Assembly (NCBI GenBank): GCA_037447655.1
Contig: JBBHKE010000827.1
Location: forward strand, 155,316 to 219,315
DNA length: 64,000 bases
From: Zygnema cylindricum
Taxonomy: Eukaryota > Streptophyta > Zygnematophyceae > Zygnematales > Zygnemataceae
Reading direction: 5' to 3'
The notes below the pieces were generated by a model. The model was not told the DNA's origin. It did no database searches and worked only from the letters and a program-made list of their open reading frames with translations. Positions 1-13,600 of this stretch are shown here, piece by piece (within the stretch, counting starts at the first letter, position 1; each line of letters starts with the position of its first letter). The position numbers were made by a program, and so were the translations under genes.

Positions 1-1
1 C

Positions 2-3000
2 CCGAAGAAACCTTATAGAGGGGAAAGAGATCATTCAGGGGGACAAAGGCCCCCAAAGGGTCTTTGTCATTATTGCAAAAAGCCGGGGCACTTTATTGCA
101 GATTGTGTCAAGCTATCAGAGCTGAGGCTCCAAGAGAACCGTGGAGGGGGTTCTTCCGGAGGGAAGAAAAAGGCACTTGTGGTTACAAAGGTGTCAGGAG
201 AAACCGAGGATGAGTCCTCTGAGGAGGATGGGGAGCTTCTTCTTGACGAGAGTTTGGAGGAGAAGGAGATTCCTCGGAGGCAGAAGTGTGCCCTTGGAGC
301 CATCCGGGAAGCTCCACAGGAAGGATGGATGATCGAATCAGGTGCATCCATGCATATGTGTCGTGATAAAGAACTTTTCACTAAGTTAAGAAAGATTCCT
401 ACTGTAGAGATAGAGTATGGGGATAGGAGAGTGGTTACTACAGATCTAGTGGGATCAGTAGATCTGAAAGTCTTAGTGGAGGGTAAGACTTCTATACTTA
501 CATTCTCAGATGTACTTTACATTCCACAGCTGAGTAAAAACCTTGTCTCTACGTCTGTGTTAGATGACAAAGAGTTTGATACCTTCACCAGAAAGGGAGT
601 CTTTACAGCTAAGTATGGGGATGAAGTTTACTTCACAGCAAATAAGGGTAGCCAAGGAATGTTTAGGCTTAACTTGAGTAATGAAAAGAAGAATGCTTAC
701 TATGTCGGTGTTCCTAAGGTGATGATTTGGCATAAGCAGTTGGGGCATGTACATTTTGATAGGTTAAGGGAAATGAAAAAACTTGGGGTAGTAGATGGCA
801 TTGAGTTTGGGGATAATGAAATGATGGATGATTGTAGTGGTTGTGCTCAAGGTAAGGCTCACAGACTTCCCTTTCCCAAAGCCGCCACATATAGAGGTGA
901 GAAAGTATTAGATTTAGTCCACACAGATATTTGGGGGCCTGCAAAAGTACCTTCGGTTGGAGGAAAGAGGTTTATGATGACAATAACTGATGACTGGTCT
1001 AGATACTCTAGAGTCTACTTTCTGAAAACAAAGTCTGAAGCACCAACTTACTTCAAAGAATATAAAGCTTGGAGTGAGAAGTTGCATGAAACCCCCATTA
1101 AAAGGATAAGGAGTGATAATGGGGGGGAATATACCTCTAACGAGTTTGAGGAATATTTGAGAGATGAGGGAGTGCAGCACCAGAAAACTGTACCATATAA
1201 CCCAGAACAAAATGGGGTAGCTGAGAGGTTGAATAGAACACTAGGAGATAGTGCATGTAGTATGTTGGCAGACAAGAAAATAGGAAAGAGATTTTGGGCA
1301 GAGGCAATGAACTGTGCCAACTATATTAAAAATAGAGTCCTTACCTCAGCTGTAAAGGGAGTGACACCTTATGAGAGATGGGTTGGAAGGAAACCAGATA
1401 TCTCACACCTTAAAGTATTTGGTAGCCAAGTTTACAGTCTTGACACGGATAGGAAAAACTGGAAACTAGATGCTAAGGGAAAACCTGGATACTTTGTGGG
1501 ATATGATGAGGATGTTAAGGGATAGAGAGTCTATGACTTAGCAAAGAAAGATATCATTCTGGTCAAACACTTAGTTGTCATGGATGAAGGGAAGTCATTT
1601 GACCCCTTCAAATATACAAAAAAGATAAGAATCAGATTTGAGTCCGAAAGTGAGGAGAACTCAGTCGTTCCCGAAAAAGACAGGAGTGAAACTGTGATTA
1701 CAGATTCAGGGGAGATCGAAGATACAGGAGACTCACCGGAAACCTCACATACTCCTATGGACTTCGAGGAGATGGAAGAAGCGGGACAAGATACGGTTTT
1801 TATGGACAGGGGAGCCGATGAGACAGTGAGAAGAAATCCAAGACTTCCATCCATTCCAGCTTCAGAGTTTGAGGGAGGAAGGAGGAGCAGCAAAAGGATA
1901 CAGGAAAAACAAGCTGCCCATAAGGTAACTAAGCTATCTCACCCAGATGAGCCTCAGTCTTACTTAGAGGCAGTGAATAGTCCAGAGAAAGAAAGATGGA
2001 TTAGAGCCATAAATGATGAGATGGCTTCTATCATGGAAGCAAATACTTGGGAACTAGCGGATTGCCCTCCAGACAGAAAACTTATTGGATGTAAATGGGT
2101 ATTTAAACTAAAACTGAACCCAGATAATACAATTGAGAGGTATAAGGCTCGATTGGTAGCAAAGGGGTTCACCCAAAAAGAGGGGATTGACTATGAGGAG
2201 ACCTTTGCTCCAGTTGTTCGGTTCCCATCGGTAAGGATTCTCCTTTGTCTGGCCGCAGCGGAAGACATGGAAATTCACCAGATGGATATTAAGACTGCTT
2301 TTCTTAATGGTGAGTTAGAGGAAGAAATTTTTATGAGGCAACTCGAGGGGTTTGTGGAAGAAGGAGAAGAGAGCAAAGTGTGCAGGCTCATAAAGTCCTT
2401 ATATGGACTGAAACAGGCTCCCCGACAGTGGAATAAGAAACTAGATGAGTTTCTCACCGATCTGGGATACATCCGGATCAGCTCTGACCATTCTATCTAT
2501 ATGTTTGAAGATGAGAATGGTGTCATTTTTATTGCAATTTATGTGGATGATCTGCTTGTGTTAAGTAAGTCTTTAGATAATATCAATAGGCTAAAGAAAG
2601 ATCTTAGGGGCGGATTTGATAAGAAGGATTTAGGGGAGGCAAAATATATTTTGGGGATCCAAATGGAGAGAGATAGAGGGAAGAAGATTATCAGACTTAC
2701 TCAGAAAGAAGCAATAGGTAATATGCTTGAGAAATTCCAGATGGAAAATGCTAACAGTTGTACCACTCCCATGGACTTGAAAAAAGTAAGTGATGGGAGT
2801 GTAGAAGGAGGAGTGATGATCTTAGACGATCAGATGAGTCTAGAGGAGAGAGAGTTCATGAAGTCTATTCCTTATAGACAAGTCGTAGGAAGCTTAATCT
2901 ATTTTATGAACTGTACCAGGCCGGACATAGCGGCAGCAGATGGAGTACTCAGTAGGAGTCTTAATGATCCTAGGAAGAGAGATAGGGAGGCAGCCAAGAG

Positions 3001-3541
3001 AGTCATGAGATATCTGGTGGGAACTAGAGAGTTATGGTTGCATTTGGGAGGGGAGCATACTGATATCACCACTTGGAGTGACGCCAGTTATGGGGATGCA
3101 CCTATGAGAAGATGCACTTCTGGATATGTTTTGTATGTGGGGGAAGGTGTTTGCTGTTGGAGCAGTAAGCAACAAAAGGTGGTTGCTTAGTCTACTATGG
3201 AGGCTGAGTATATGGCGTCGTGTTCTGCTGTAAAAGAACTAATGTGGGTGAAATCATTGTTACAAGAACTGGGATTTATGAAGGAGGGAGTGCATGAAAT
3301 CTTTTGCGATAACCAAGCTGCAATTGCAATTGCAGCCAATCCAAAACACCATTTCAAAGCAAAACATATGGACATCAGATTAAGCTTCGTAAGAGAAAAA
3401 GTTGAAAATAAAATTCTAAATCTTGTGTATAGACCTGATGAAGAAATGGTGGCTGACATGATGACCAAACCTGTGCCCTCTCCTAAACTAAAATATTGTC
3501 GGGAAAAATGCGGGTTGAAAGAAAAATTAAAATTAGACTAG
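2..3541 (+). pseudogene. Ty1/Copia retrotransposon polyprotein (end of gag through RNase H), two in-frame TAG stops
   Basis: One reading frame stays open from base 2 to the TAG at 3539-3541, apart from TAG codons at 1523-1525 and 3188-3190; there is no frameshift. Domains in order: gag zinc knuckle CHYCKKPGHFIADC (about 68-110); protease core WMIESGAS (about 325), where the usual catalytic Asp of DSGA reads Glu; GAG-pre-integrase HHCC zinc finger (H..H..CSGC, about 730-850); integrase DDE core (HTDIWGP, SDNGGEY, NPEQNGVAERLNRT); reverse transcriptase from NTWELADC with KARLVAKGF, MDIKTAFLNG, SLYGLKQAPRQW and the catalytic YVDDL (about 2540); RNase H with WSDASYGD, STMEAEYMA and DNQAAIAI. This order (integrase before RT) defines Copia. 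The first stop replaces a probable Tyr (VKG-stop-RVYD), the second a probable Leu (VVA-stop-STMEAEY). The 5' LTR and most of gag lie outside the window. It copied itself through an RNA intermediate; as read, it should not make full-length Pol without stop suppression. Confidence 0.96.
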
Positions 3542-3554
3542 AAAATAAGGGGAG

Positions 3555-4601
3555 TGTTGAAATTTATAGATTTCTAGAGTATTTTCTAGGTTTAAATATG
3601 TTTTTATAAAAGAAAAAAGAAAAGGACGGACAACCTGCCTCCACCTCCGCTCTCTAGCCCCCATACTTGCTGTAGTCACTGAAGGAAAGAGAGAGAGGTT
3701 GATCCATGGCTGCCTTAGTTCAACAGACAGCTATTTTTAGTAGGTTACTAAAAATATACTTGACGGACCAGAGATTTGATCCCGGTACCTGCGGTTCGTC
3801 AAATCGACCGATAGTGGTCAGCTTTATCCTAATAGACTAGGACCAATGCTAAGTGCTATGGTATGTGATAGATATATATTTAGTTCGAAAGGATAAAGTT
3901 CATTTAACTAAAACTGTTTACGGCGTACATATATACAGTTTTATAAAGTACGTCGTACGACGCTAATTCAAAACGGATACCACGCATTTTATTTCTACAT
4001 CGGAACAAATATCGCGCAAGTATTTATTCCGGCCAAGATTACGTTTCGCATATAATCCAACGGCGCACATCATCGCCGAAATCCCGGAGTGGTCACTTTG
4101 GCATTTAGTGACGTGGCATCACCTGGCGCCACGTGGGGAGACATCATTCGGTCGCGGGAATTCCGAGGAACGTACGGATGAGTGGAAAGTATACACGCGT
4201 CCACTTATGGCCTTGTCGTACAGAGGCCGTACAGAAAGTACATCGGCAGTAGTACTTTCTAGTACTATACAGTTTTGTGATTGGCTCGTACAGGCAGTAG
4301 ATAGGAGCTGTGAGAGGGAATTAGGAAAAACTAGGACTTAGGAAAATTTAGGTAGATAGTCCTCTCTCTCAGAGAGTTTGTATAAATTGGCATCTTTGCC
4401 ACCCTATAACTTATCGCCTGGTTGGCCGTTTTCAGTGATTCTTTTTTCTACGGACTCAGGGGAGTCCAGGCTACACAGGGGTGCAGTCAAATTGTCATTT
4501 TGTCTTCTTGGGCAGCAGTGGTTGTGGCTTAAAGTGGGTTAGTTAAATACTATCTAGAGGCTTCCTGTATTCTGTGGTCCTATGGAGGACACAGAATTGC
4601 A
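3555..4601 (+). repeat. 3' LTR of the Copia element (LTR copy a)
   Basis: It begins TGTTGAAATT directly after a purine run (aaaataagggg, likely polypurine tract) 13 bp past the polyprotein stop, and ends ...CACAGAATTGCA, giving TG...CA termini and 1,047 bp. It holds a CACGTGG-rich stretch (about 4110-4135), a TATA-like TATAAATTGG near 4381 and, on the reverse strand at about 3764-3842, a tRNA-like segment. The same sequence recurs at 53571-54665, 54666-55563, 55712-56718 (inverted) and about 57080-57545. Confidence 0.85.
3764..3842 (-). other. tRNA-like module, antisense inside LTR copy a
   Basis: On the reverse strand this segment has a degenerate B-box-like GGGATCAAATC preceded by a D-arm-like stretch. 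The corresponding position of every other LTR copy has the same organisation, with better B boxes. It is not a canonical tRNA gene, because the acceptor arms do not pair convincingly by eye. Confidence 0.4.
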
Positions 4602-5540
4602 ACCCTTCACTTAATCGACTTCCTTTTATTAATCAACTTTTGGATGTGCAAACAACTTCGGTATTTTTCGCTTTATTAGTGGGAATCTAATCTCAAATGC
4701 GCTTTCCCGTATCAACGCTACTCACTTTCGCTTGTCTACACTGTCATCTAACACTCTTTACAAAACCATCGAATCACGAAAAGACGCAAAAACACTATTA
4801 AATGGTACCTATATTAGTGTTAAGGAAAAATAGTTATTATTTATTATATTTTAAGTGCATCGTAGTGTAGGGGCGCTCGTATAGTGTTACTAACAACAAT
4901 AGTCATCCACAGTATAATATGCAAACTATTTTGACATAGTTCAAAGCTGACCCAAAAACTGCATAAAACTAACACCAACGAATAAGAAGAATGTTACGTT
5001 CTTTCGGCCCGGTATATACCTACAATTTGACGAAGGCTCGAAATTAGCCACGTTAGGGTGTTGCAGAGAGCGTTGGTCCAATGTTGTAATTCTACCTTTT
5101 AGCTCCGGAGTACGAATTGCACGACGTAGAATGGTAAATAACCGTGGGACCCAAGGGTGATAATGTCAGATTAATTACGAGACATCTATTTCGAATATAA
5201 TCGGTTGACGTACAATCCATGTGAAACGTTCGTCATTAGGCTGAAAATGCCTAATGTATGGGAAATTTGACGCATGGTTCTATGATGCGATGTACAACCA
5301 TGTTGGGTGGGCGCGGACATCCGGAGGGATGTCGAGAATTTCCGGGACGGGGTTCGACCACCGGTTAATAGGCCGAGCCTCTCCGTAACGCTAATAGTCC
5401 GGCCAATCCTCGACCGGGATGTAATGGGCAGCCATTGGTCGGAAGCCATCCATGGCCTCATCTACGACTGGAGGCGGGAAAAACCAATCGGGTTTTTCCT
5501 CTCCAATTACCACATCACGCTCGGCCGAAATTTGAGGTCT
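4602..5540. other. AT-rich intergenic DNA, nothing recognised
   Basis: Sequence after the Copia LTR. Short open frames occur on both strands, but none has recognisable motifs or splice-compatible neighbours. Confidence 0.5.
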
Positions 5541-6188
5541 TTATACCGCCACGAGAGCTCTAACACGATTCGGTGATGGTGGAAAAGCGTTAACCTCGTC
5601 GTCATCTCCATATTCTTCCTCCATGCGTCTCTCCGAGCTCTCCGAAGATTGTCGGTCGGAGGTTGAGGGATCGTCGTCGTATTTTGTGACCGGAATGTTC
5701 GACGATTCGGTTTCTTCCGGTTCTTCCTCCTCTTCCGTAGGCTCTTTCCCTTCCTCAATAAGCTCGTCCGACGCAATTCCCGAGGGTTGATATTCCTCGT
5801 CTACCTCTTTACCCTCTTCTACATCGCGGACACCTTCTTCGTCCGCTCTAATCCCTTCATTTGGTAAATCCCCCTCCGGCACACTTCCCCTTACTACCCT
5901 CTCCGTACCCGTCCCTTCCCTCCCCACCGACTCAGTTTCCTCTATCTCATCTATGTCAACATCCGATTCTTCCCCCTCCCTCAAAACCAACTCCATTCCA
6001 ACCCTTTCCCTATCGCCCTCTTCCGGTTCCACCCTATTCCCTAACACTCCTTCGGTTGCACCCCTTTCCCTCTCTAAGTTTTCCCCTCCAGGTATATCAC
6101 CCCCCATCGCGGTTGCCGTTGGTACTGGACGAAATCGCCTCGGAATGGCAGAGCGCATTCGTTTGAATGGTTGTTGGCCGCCCTGCAT
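5541..6188 (-). CDS. Hypothetical acidic protein, 215 aa
   Basis: The longest open frame in a gene-poor stretch. I recognise no family. The N-terminus (about residues 1-30) is basic (KRMRSAIPRRFRP). The remainder is very rich in Glu, Asp and Ser, with runs such as EEGKEPTEEEEEPEE and YDDDPSTSDRQSSESSERR, which predicts intrinsic disorder. Codon-scale composition differs from the flanking AT-rich DNA (many gag and gac codons). No transmembrane segment or signal peptide is visible. It may be a complete small ORF, an exon of a larger gene or a transposon-encoded accessory ORF; a second acidic frame lies upstream on the same strand (7028-7333). Whether it is translated is not shown by the sequence. 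Confidence 0.3.
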   Translation of the reverse strand: MQGGQQPFKRMRSAIPRRFRPVPTATAMGGDIPGGENLERERGATEGVLGNRVEPEEGDRERVGMELVLREGEESDVDIDEIEETESVGREGTGTERVVRGSVPEGDLPNEGIRADEEGVRDVEEGKEVDEEYQPSGIASDELIEEGKEPTEEEEEPEETESSNIPVTKYDDDPSTSDRQSSESSERRMEEEYGDDDEVNAFPPSPNRVRALVAV

Positions 6189-7027
6189 TTAAAAACAAAA
6201 CTATTGTTTAAGAGAAAAAAATGAAAATACACAATTGAGGGAGACAAAAACAACCTAAAAGACGCTCTTTTACTTAGACCTTAACTCAAAGAGTCCAGCT
6301 GTAAAAATAGTCCAATATTCACAGTTGGAAAATTGAACCGTTGGCCCTGCGACTTATAAACCGACATTCAAGCGACGACAGCATGTCGTCGAGCGTTCGA
6401 CTTTATTCGAGTTTCCTAATATTGGTTCGACAAAACAACGTCGTCGTCCGCGAATTACATTCGAGAATACCAACGTTGGATTATCTAAACTGATGTCTTC
6501 GGTGGTTTAGTCTACGCGACGAACCACTCTCGTCCGTCATTCGCACTTTCGACCTAACGAGGTATCCTCATCCATTCAATTATTTTGTCGTATCCATCAT
6601 TGAAGCGCCAACATGATGTCGTCGTGTCCACCGCGACAAAGACACGTCATCGCTAGTACGATGTTGCCATAAAGAAACCGCAAGACACTTGGAAAATAAT
6701 ACTAAAATACAACAAAACAATGCATAGTAGTCGACAACATAGAAAAACACGCACTAATGGAGAGTTAGTGAGAAGTCAGTATGTAGTTTGACTGAGAAAT
6801 GCGACGTTCCAAAAAAATACTGTACAAATAATCTAAAAGCACATCAAAATTAAAATATAACAACACATTGTGAATGAGAAAAAAACACAAAAGGAAGGAG
6901 GAAACGAAATCATTTAATAAATGGGAGAACCTTTGGTTGAAATGGCTTACTTGTGCCGTACACTCCGGTAAAATGCTCGGGAAACTTTCTTATGGTCCTT
7001 CGAATGAGTTCAGCTGAGCCGTTATTT

Positions 7028-7333
7028 TCAGTCTTTCAGCATCCAGTGTATTACTCGCATCCGAGTTGCCTTAGTCGACACGTGTTGAAATTTACGGTGA
7101 GAGACACGTCTTCTGGTATTGGCCGAGGACGGAAAAAATCCTTCCACAATGGCCGCCGGGTCTACCGACGTTTCAATTTCCGCCTCACTCTCTTCCTCGT
7201 TCGGAAATGCGTTTTCCTCATTGTTCCTCTCATTTTCCTCATCCTGTTCAACTTGAGCGTTATGGGGATTTTTATTGTTGTTGCCCGGGTTGGCGCCCCA
7301 AATTCTATTAAGGGTCCACATACTCTCAAACAC
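7028..7333 (-). CDS. Possible exon or small ORF, acidic, unrecognised (101 aa)
   Basis: This frame has a similar composition to the 5541-6188 frame on the same strand: Glu/Asn-rich (QDEENERNNEENAFPNEEESEAE) followed by a basic tail. It contains no known motif. It is listed because the two acidic frames lie in the same orientation about 840 bp apart and could belong to one locus. No convincing splice pair joining them was found. Confidence 0.15.
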   Translation of the reverse strand: MFESMWTLNRIWGANPGNNNKNPHNAQVEQDEENERNNEENAFPNEEESEAEIETSVDPAAIVEGFFPSSANTRRRVSHRKFQHVSTKATRMRVIHWMLKD

Positions 7334-7559
7334 TTAATATCACCTAAAAAATAAGAAGTATGAGCAGCCGAAAAGGAAGAAAATGGCAACCAAAGCAAAT
7401 GAGGAAGCAGTAGCGATAATGTTGTTGCCATTATCACAAATACATTTATATAATACACGAAATGCATGTGAAAATGATTTTGCACGGTAATAATGGAGGG
7501 ATTTGCCATTTTAATTTTTTCGTTTAAAATCCAAATTTTGAATTTTAGCACGGCTTTCA

Positions 7560-10020
7560 ATTTAAAAATATTTCAAAACGCGGGAATAGAAGCGGGATCT
7601 CGTAAAACTTTGCTTCAAAATTGCCAAAATATTTCAAAACTTACGTTGTCGGTGTAATGTTCATAGCGCCATGGAAACACCTCCAGCTTACATGTCGTAC
7701 GACAAAAAGATGTTTGGAAAAAATACGGTGTCGTTACCCTGGCAATCGGTTGTTCTAACGTCATCTATGAAACGCGACCAGCTTTGGGAATGCGTGGATG
7801 ATAAACATGCCACGTGTTTTCGGCAATAGCCAATGATAATCTTACGACGGCGCATGATCAGCTTTCGTCGCTGGATTACCGCCAATTAGAATTAACATGT
7901 ATCCTAATATGTGTTTTTTGGTCGTTTTACGTTCAATTAGAATTAACAGTGATACTAATAAGAGGTTTGTTTGACGTTTGATCTAAGTAAACGCATCCTT
8001 ATTAGTCTTAAGTCCCAATATTATAATGCATTGATTATAATAAAGCAACCCTCCGGGCACCTTATTAAGATTAAGGGTCCTTATTTAACGTCACACAACG
8101 TTCGTTCTCTCCGCGAACGACAAGGAAATGTAAATCAATCACTGAGTTCAATGTACGTTATGTGGAACGAAACGTACACATAGAATACCTTCCGTTATAG
8201 TTTCGTTCATTGTACAATATAAATCTAACTGAATGAACATATTGAAATTGTACGGTTACATAGCGTTATAACGTAACTGCGTTTTACAACCCGATGCATA
8301 GAGTCGACTGTACGACGTGACAATGTACGTTTCGCCTACGTTGTCCTCGCACCTTTTTTACTGTTATCAATTCACCGCACGCAAAACAAACGCTTATTAG
8401 AATCATGAATGAACTTAAGTGAAGTACATAAACCCGTACATTTCAACGGTTTTTACTCGTACTTATTTTAGTGTATAATTATGATTGCCGCAATGATTGT
8501 ATATACGCAAACCCAAAATAGAATAATGGATTTTTACGTTGGAAGCGCGCGACGTCGTACGGATTGTCAGAATTTGTACCTCTACCTACTTTAACGTATA
8601 TGTTATGACGGCGGATCATGTATACCCAAAACAGCGTTATGAAAAAATTACAATTAAACATTTTTTTGGAAATGGGATTGATACACAAATTAGAATCCAT
8701 GACACTAATTCTTTATTCACACTAATAATTTATATACGCTAATAACGTTTCACGGTGTAGTGAATTGAATGTACAAAAAAACGAACAGCTAAGTCCTTGT
8801 TAAACTAGCACGAGGTTTACTGAGGACTCATCTCTATGCCCACCAAAAAAGGAAAGTCGCCGTACAGTGAGGTTGAATAGCACAACTCGCCGTTATTAGA
8901 GTAAAACATTTTTTGGGCACTCGAAGGCGTTGAACTATGCGATGTGTATACCGGTATTAAAAAGTTAAAAAAAAGTATACCGGTCTTAGATGGAGGTGGA
9001 AGGCGTCTCGCCGGGGGAGAAAATCAGATTTGATAGGCGCTTTCATGACGGGTGATGTTAAAGCGCAATTTTCGTGATAGAAACTAATATTTATCGAAAG
9101 AAATAAAACAAAAACACTAAAAAAAAACCTCACTTGGGCTCCCATTATCACAAGTTTACTACTTCGACTAAAACGTCGATATGCCGTTACTCCTACTAAA
9201 ATAATTAAGCACCCAGTTTGCATCTGGTCGGTTGAATCCCATTGTCGAAAATACTATTTTAATCAAATTATTTCTTGGTCCCCATTAGCAATCAGTTCTT
9301 TAATATTGCTTAAATTTGTGCAATATTAATGTGTACTAATTGTAATACAATGTAACATATATATAAAATTACATACATTGGCCATTTGATTAAATATCCA
9401 ACAAAAGGCATTTGAAAAAAAATCACATAAAGGATGAACATTAGTTAGTTATTGTTTTATTTTCTTTTACAATATAACGAAACAGAACAAATTACTCAAT
9501 TACTTCAAACAATAGATATTAGTCGATTTTCTATCTTGTTTGCTTTCACGCCTTACATATTACGAAATGCGTTTAACACGCTAATAATTTAAATTTGACA
9601 ACTATATTAGCTATAGTTTTTGTGGAACATAATAGAAAAACTATGCTTGGTTTATATTTTTCTATGTAAACCAAATAGATTTGTGCTTGTTTAATAATAA
9701 AAAAATAAAACATGATTGTTGACAAAAATAATGAAAAGAAAATCATGTACATATAGCACTAGTGTGCATATACGATATCCAACTTACGCAGAAAAAAACA
9801 TTAAACGACAAATATAGAGAATATCACAAAAGGACGAGTCTACAAAATAAGTACTATGTGTACGGACAGTATTAAAAAAATGGCACACAGACGACGAATA
9901 CAAAATAAATAAATTTGCAGAATCGGCGCAGAAAACCGACGTGAAACAACAGTACTGTACCGCACTGAAAAACAGTACGGAATAGATTACAAGCCTAAAG
10001 TACCAACTCGAAATTTAGAT
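7560..10020. other. AT-rich intergenic DNA with scattered TIR-like ends
   Basis: No gene is recognised. Fragments resembling the CACCGTG mariner-type MITE end occur, for example near 8730-8759. The stretch is AT-rich with short poly-A/T runs. Confidence 0.4.
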
Positions 10021-10054
10021 TTTGCTAATTACACAACTAAAAGTGTTCTTCAAC

Positions 10055-10112
10055 AGAGAGGAGAGGAGAGGAGAGGAGAGGGGAGAGGGAGAGGGAGAGG
10101 GAGAGGGAGAGT
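10055..10112 (+). repeat. GA-rich microsatellite
   Basis: A run of gagag/gagga units followed by gggaga units, with no coding signal. Confidence 0.85.
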
Positions 10113-10687
10113 TCATATTGTTGTTAATTTGTGCAGAAGCAATTAATGCACACCTTTTTTCCCAAATCAAAGACAATTTTTTTTTTCAACAAACATTTTT
10201 TTTTCAAACTATGATTTCAAGATAATACACATAGAAAAGACACAAACAAACAGTTTTTTTTTTTTTTTTTTTTTATATATATAAAAAAATTATGTAGCAT
10301 ATCTCAAATTTCCTTATCCAAAAAAGAATACTGAAATTAAAATTCAGTTAAAATTTCTATTTATATATTTTTGTATATCACGAATACCAAAACTGAGGAT
10401 CGTTTTAGATATGTGAAATAAAAAAAAGCAAAAAAAAAAAAAAAAATATAATAACACACTTTTATTGTCCGATAAAACTCTCACGGGAAAAAAAGTAATT
10501 TTATCGGACATAACAATTAAATCATACGTCGAAAAAACTGACTTTTTTAATCATTTTTTTTAATAACTATACATATCTATATTAATTTATTTTCTAAAAA
10601 ATATTCCTAGAGCAAAAATTCAAAATTTCGATTGTTTTCGAACAATCGATGGGGCTCTATTTTTTTTTTTGCTTTTTCTTTTTTTAA

Positions 10688-13600
10688 TTAAAAAATGTTT
10701 TCCTTTTCCTCTTCCTCTTCCGAAGGCGATTCCAATTTCACATTGTTGTCAAAAATTCTGCGACAAAAAAAAAGAAAAAACGTCAAGTTTTGAAAAACAT
10801 AATTGGCTTAAATAAAAACCGGATATGGTATGGAAAGGAGAAGGGGAAGGGGGGTGGAGGGAGGGAGGAGAGAAGGAGGGAGTATACAAATATGAGAGCA
10901 GACCGAAATAGTGTTGAAAGGGAGGGAGGGAGGGAAAAGAAGGGAGGAAGGAGAGAGTTTGGACATGACACCAAACGAAATAGCGTTAAAAAAAAAAAAC
11001 AGCTTACATTTGCTGCAATTTTAGGAACGTAATTCATTACGGATCTCCCAACAATACTGCTGAAATCCTGGAAAAAAAAAAAGATAAAAAAAGAATGGAA
11101 AACCAAAAAAGAAAAAAGGGAAAGAAACCAAAAAAATAAAAATAAAAATAAAAATAAATGGAAAGGAAAGGATTCAGATCTTTTTTTTAAAGAGCCATGA
11201 TGTCACATGATGCTAATTTATTTATTTTTAGAGGATGTTTGAAAAAAGAAGAAGGGTAGAAAACAAAAAAATAAGGGGAAATAAAGGCAAAGAAAAGGAG
11301 TGAAAGTTTTTGTTCTATGGTTATTGTTTTTTTTTTCAAAACAGTTGAAAAAAATAAATAGATAATTTTCATTTCTTCGACTTTTGTGTGCGTTTTTTTT
11401 TTTTTGACTCTTCTCCAAAAAAGCACTCAAGAAAAAAAAAAAAACAAAAAAAAAACTTACAAAAAAAGGAGTTAAAAGCAAAATAAAAATATTTTACAAA
11501 AAAATTACAAACTTGAAAGAAAAGAAAAGAAAAAAAAGAGGGAGAGATAACAACTCACAAAAATTGAGCTTCTCGGAGATTTACGAGCGACTTTGGAATT
11601 GTGCCCGAAAGACTATTTTCGTTAAGCAATCTGTAAATAAATAAAGAAAAAAAAGGTTATTGAAAAGAAAATTTGATAAAAAAAACAAATAGAGTTTAAG
11701 CTTAATAACATTTTTTTTACTATTTTCCAGCGAAAATAAAGAGAATTATTTTAAATTTAAATTTCCAAAAAAAAACAGGACATAATCAAAGAATAATAAG
11801 AATTATAATTAGAAAAAACAAAAACGGAAAAAGATAACAAAATATTTAGCGGAAAAGGATAACGAAAAATTTAACGGAGAAATAGTAACGGAAAACTCAC
11901 AGAACTTCAAGATCCTTTAATTTTTCCAAATTAGAGGGGATTTCTCCGTGTAAATAAATATTTTTGCTTAAATCCCTGGAAAAAAAATCCCATCTCTCCC
12001 CTAAAAATTAAAAAACCACACACAAATAATAAACTGAAACAAACCCAAAGAAACCCAAGAAAGAAAAAACGAAATTTGAAAGAAAAAAAGAAACAAAAAA
12101 AGAAAAGGGAAAAAGTAAAAAAACGGGGTTTTCATTTGAGATTCAAAAGACAAATTTACCGTTCAAAAGTTATTCAAAAAACAATCGAAACAAAAGCTCA
12201 CAAAAAAAAAAAATCACAATATAAAAGAAAAGCAAAAAAGGAGAAAAGGAAAATAAAAAAACATCTGAAGGAGATTGAAAAGAATAATAACAATAATAAA
12301 GAATAATAATAATAATAAAAAGAAATGACATAAGCAACGAATGACAATCAAATATAAAAAAAAAAAAAAAAAAAAAAAAAAAGAGATGTCTATATTTAAC
12401 ATGATATAAAATATACATGTATACATATACATAGACACAAAAGACAAAACAACATACATATAATATATATCTAATAAATAAATAAATTTAAAAAAATACT
12501 TACAATTCTTTTAGAGAAACAAGCTCTCCGATACTCGGTGGAATACTCCCCCTTAGGAAACGAAAACCCAAAGATCTGCAATTTCCGAAAAATTTTTTAA
12601 GAGAAATATTTTTGCTGCCCGAAGGTTTTTTTCTTGGGGATTTTTGTCAAACCGCGTAAAATTAATTCCCTCCTCTCAAAAAAAAAAAAAAAGTGGACCA
12701 GAGAATTCACAAATGCTATTCAAACCCCATTTTCCACTTTTTTTTTTCCCCCTTTAACATGTTTACAACAAAAAAAAACTCAAGACATTGACCTAAACAA
12801 ATTTATTTTTATCTTATATGTTCGCAAAACAAAAAAAAAAAGGGCGAAAAAAAAAAACTTTATCTTATGTTTAAAAAAAAAAAAAAAAAAGGGGAAAAAA
12901 AAAATATACATATTTTATATATTTAAAAAAAAAAAAAAAAACAAGGAAAAAAAGGAAAAAAAAAACTTACATTTTTACGACTTCAAAATTATTATTGCAT
13001 TCTAAGCCCTCCCATTGGTCGCAAGGATTACTTTCGGTCCACGAAGGACTGTTGAGACCGAGACTTCGATTAACTATTTTTAATAACGGAACTGATTCCC
13101 AACATAGAAACAGTAGATTTCAGTTAAAATTTGTTAAAATTGCACATTTTCTGGACAAAAAAATGGTACATTTTAGGCAAAATTAGGAGTTTTTTCAACA
13201 TAGAAACAGGTATATTCAAAATAAAGGAACTGATTCCCAACATAGAAAAGGTACATTTCAATTAAAAATAGGCGTTTTTTGGACAAAAAAAAGGGGAAAA
13301 ACTAAAATTTTAATTTTTGGATTTTTTTTTTTTTTCTTTGATTATTTGAAATGCATTAATATTGCATAATCTGTACAACTTGTGTCATCCCCATATATTA
13401 TTTTTTAAATACAAATTTTAAGTTATTCCCATTTAAAAATAATGTTATAAATATATTATTATTATGGTTGTTGTTATTATTATTATTATTATTATTATCA
13501 TTACGTTTATTATGTCTAACTGCTACTTTCCCTAAAATGAATTTTTATTTTATTTTTTTAATTTCTTTTTTTTTTGGTCCTATTTATGAGACATTATAAC

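Noticed and set aside
5186-5461. 91-codon minus-strand ORF downstream of the acidic ORF
   Set aside because: Unremarkable composition, overlaps an equally long frame on the other strand, and no motif or splice pairing.
12076-12460. Lys-rich (+) and Phe/Leu-rich (-) ORFs
   Set aside because: Products of A-rich intron sequence in the LRR gene; no other support.
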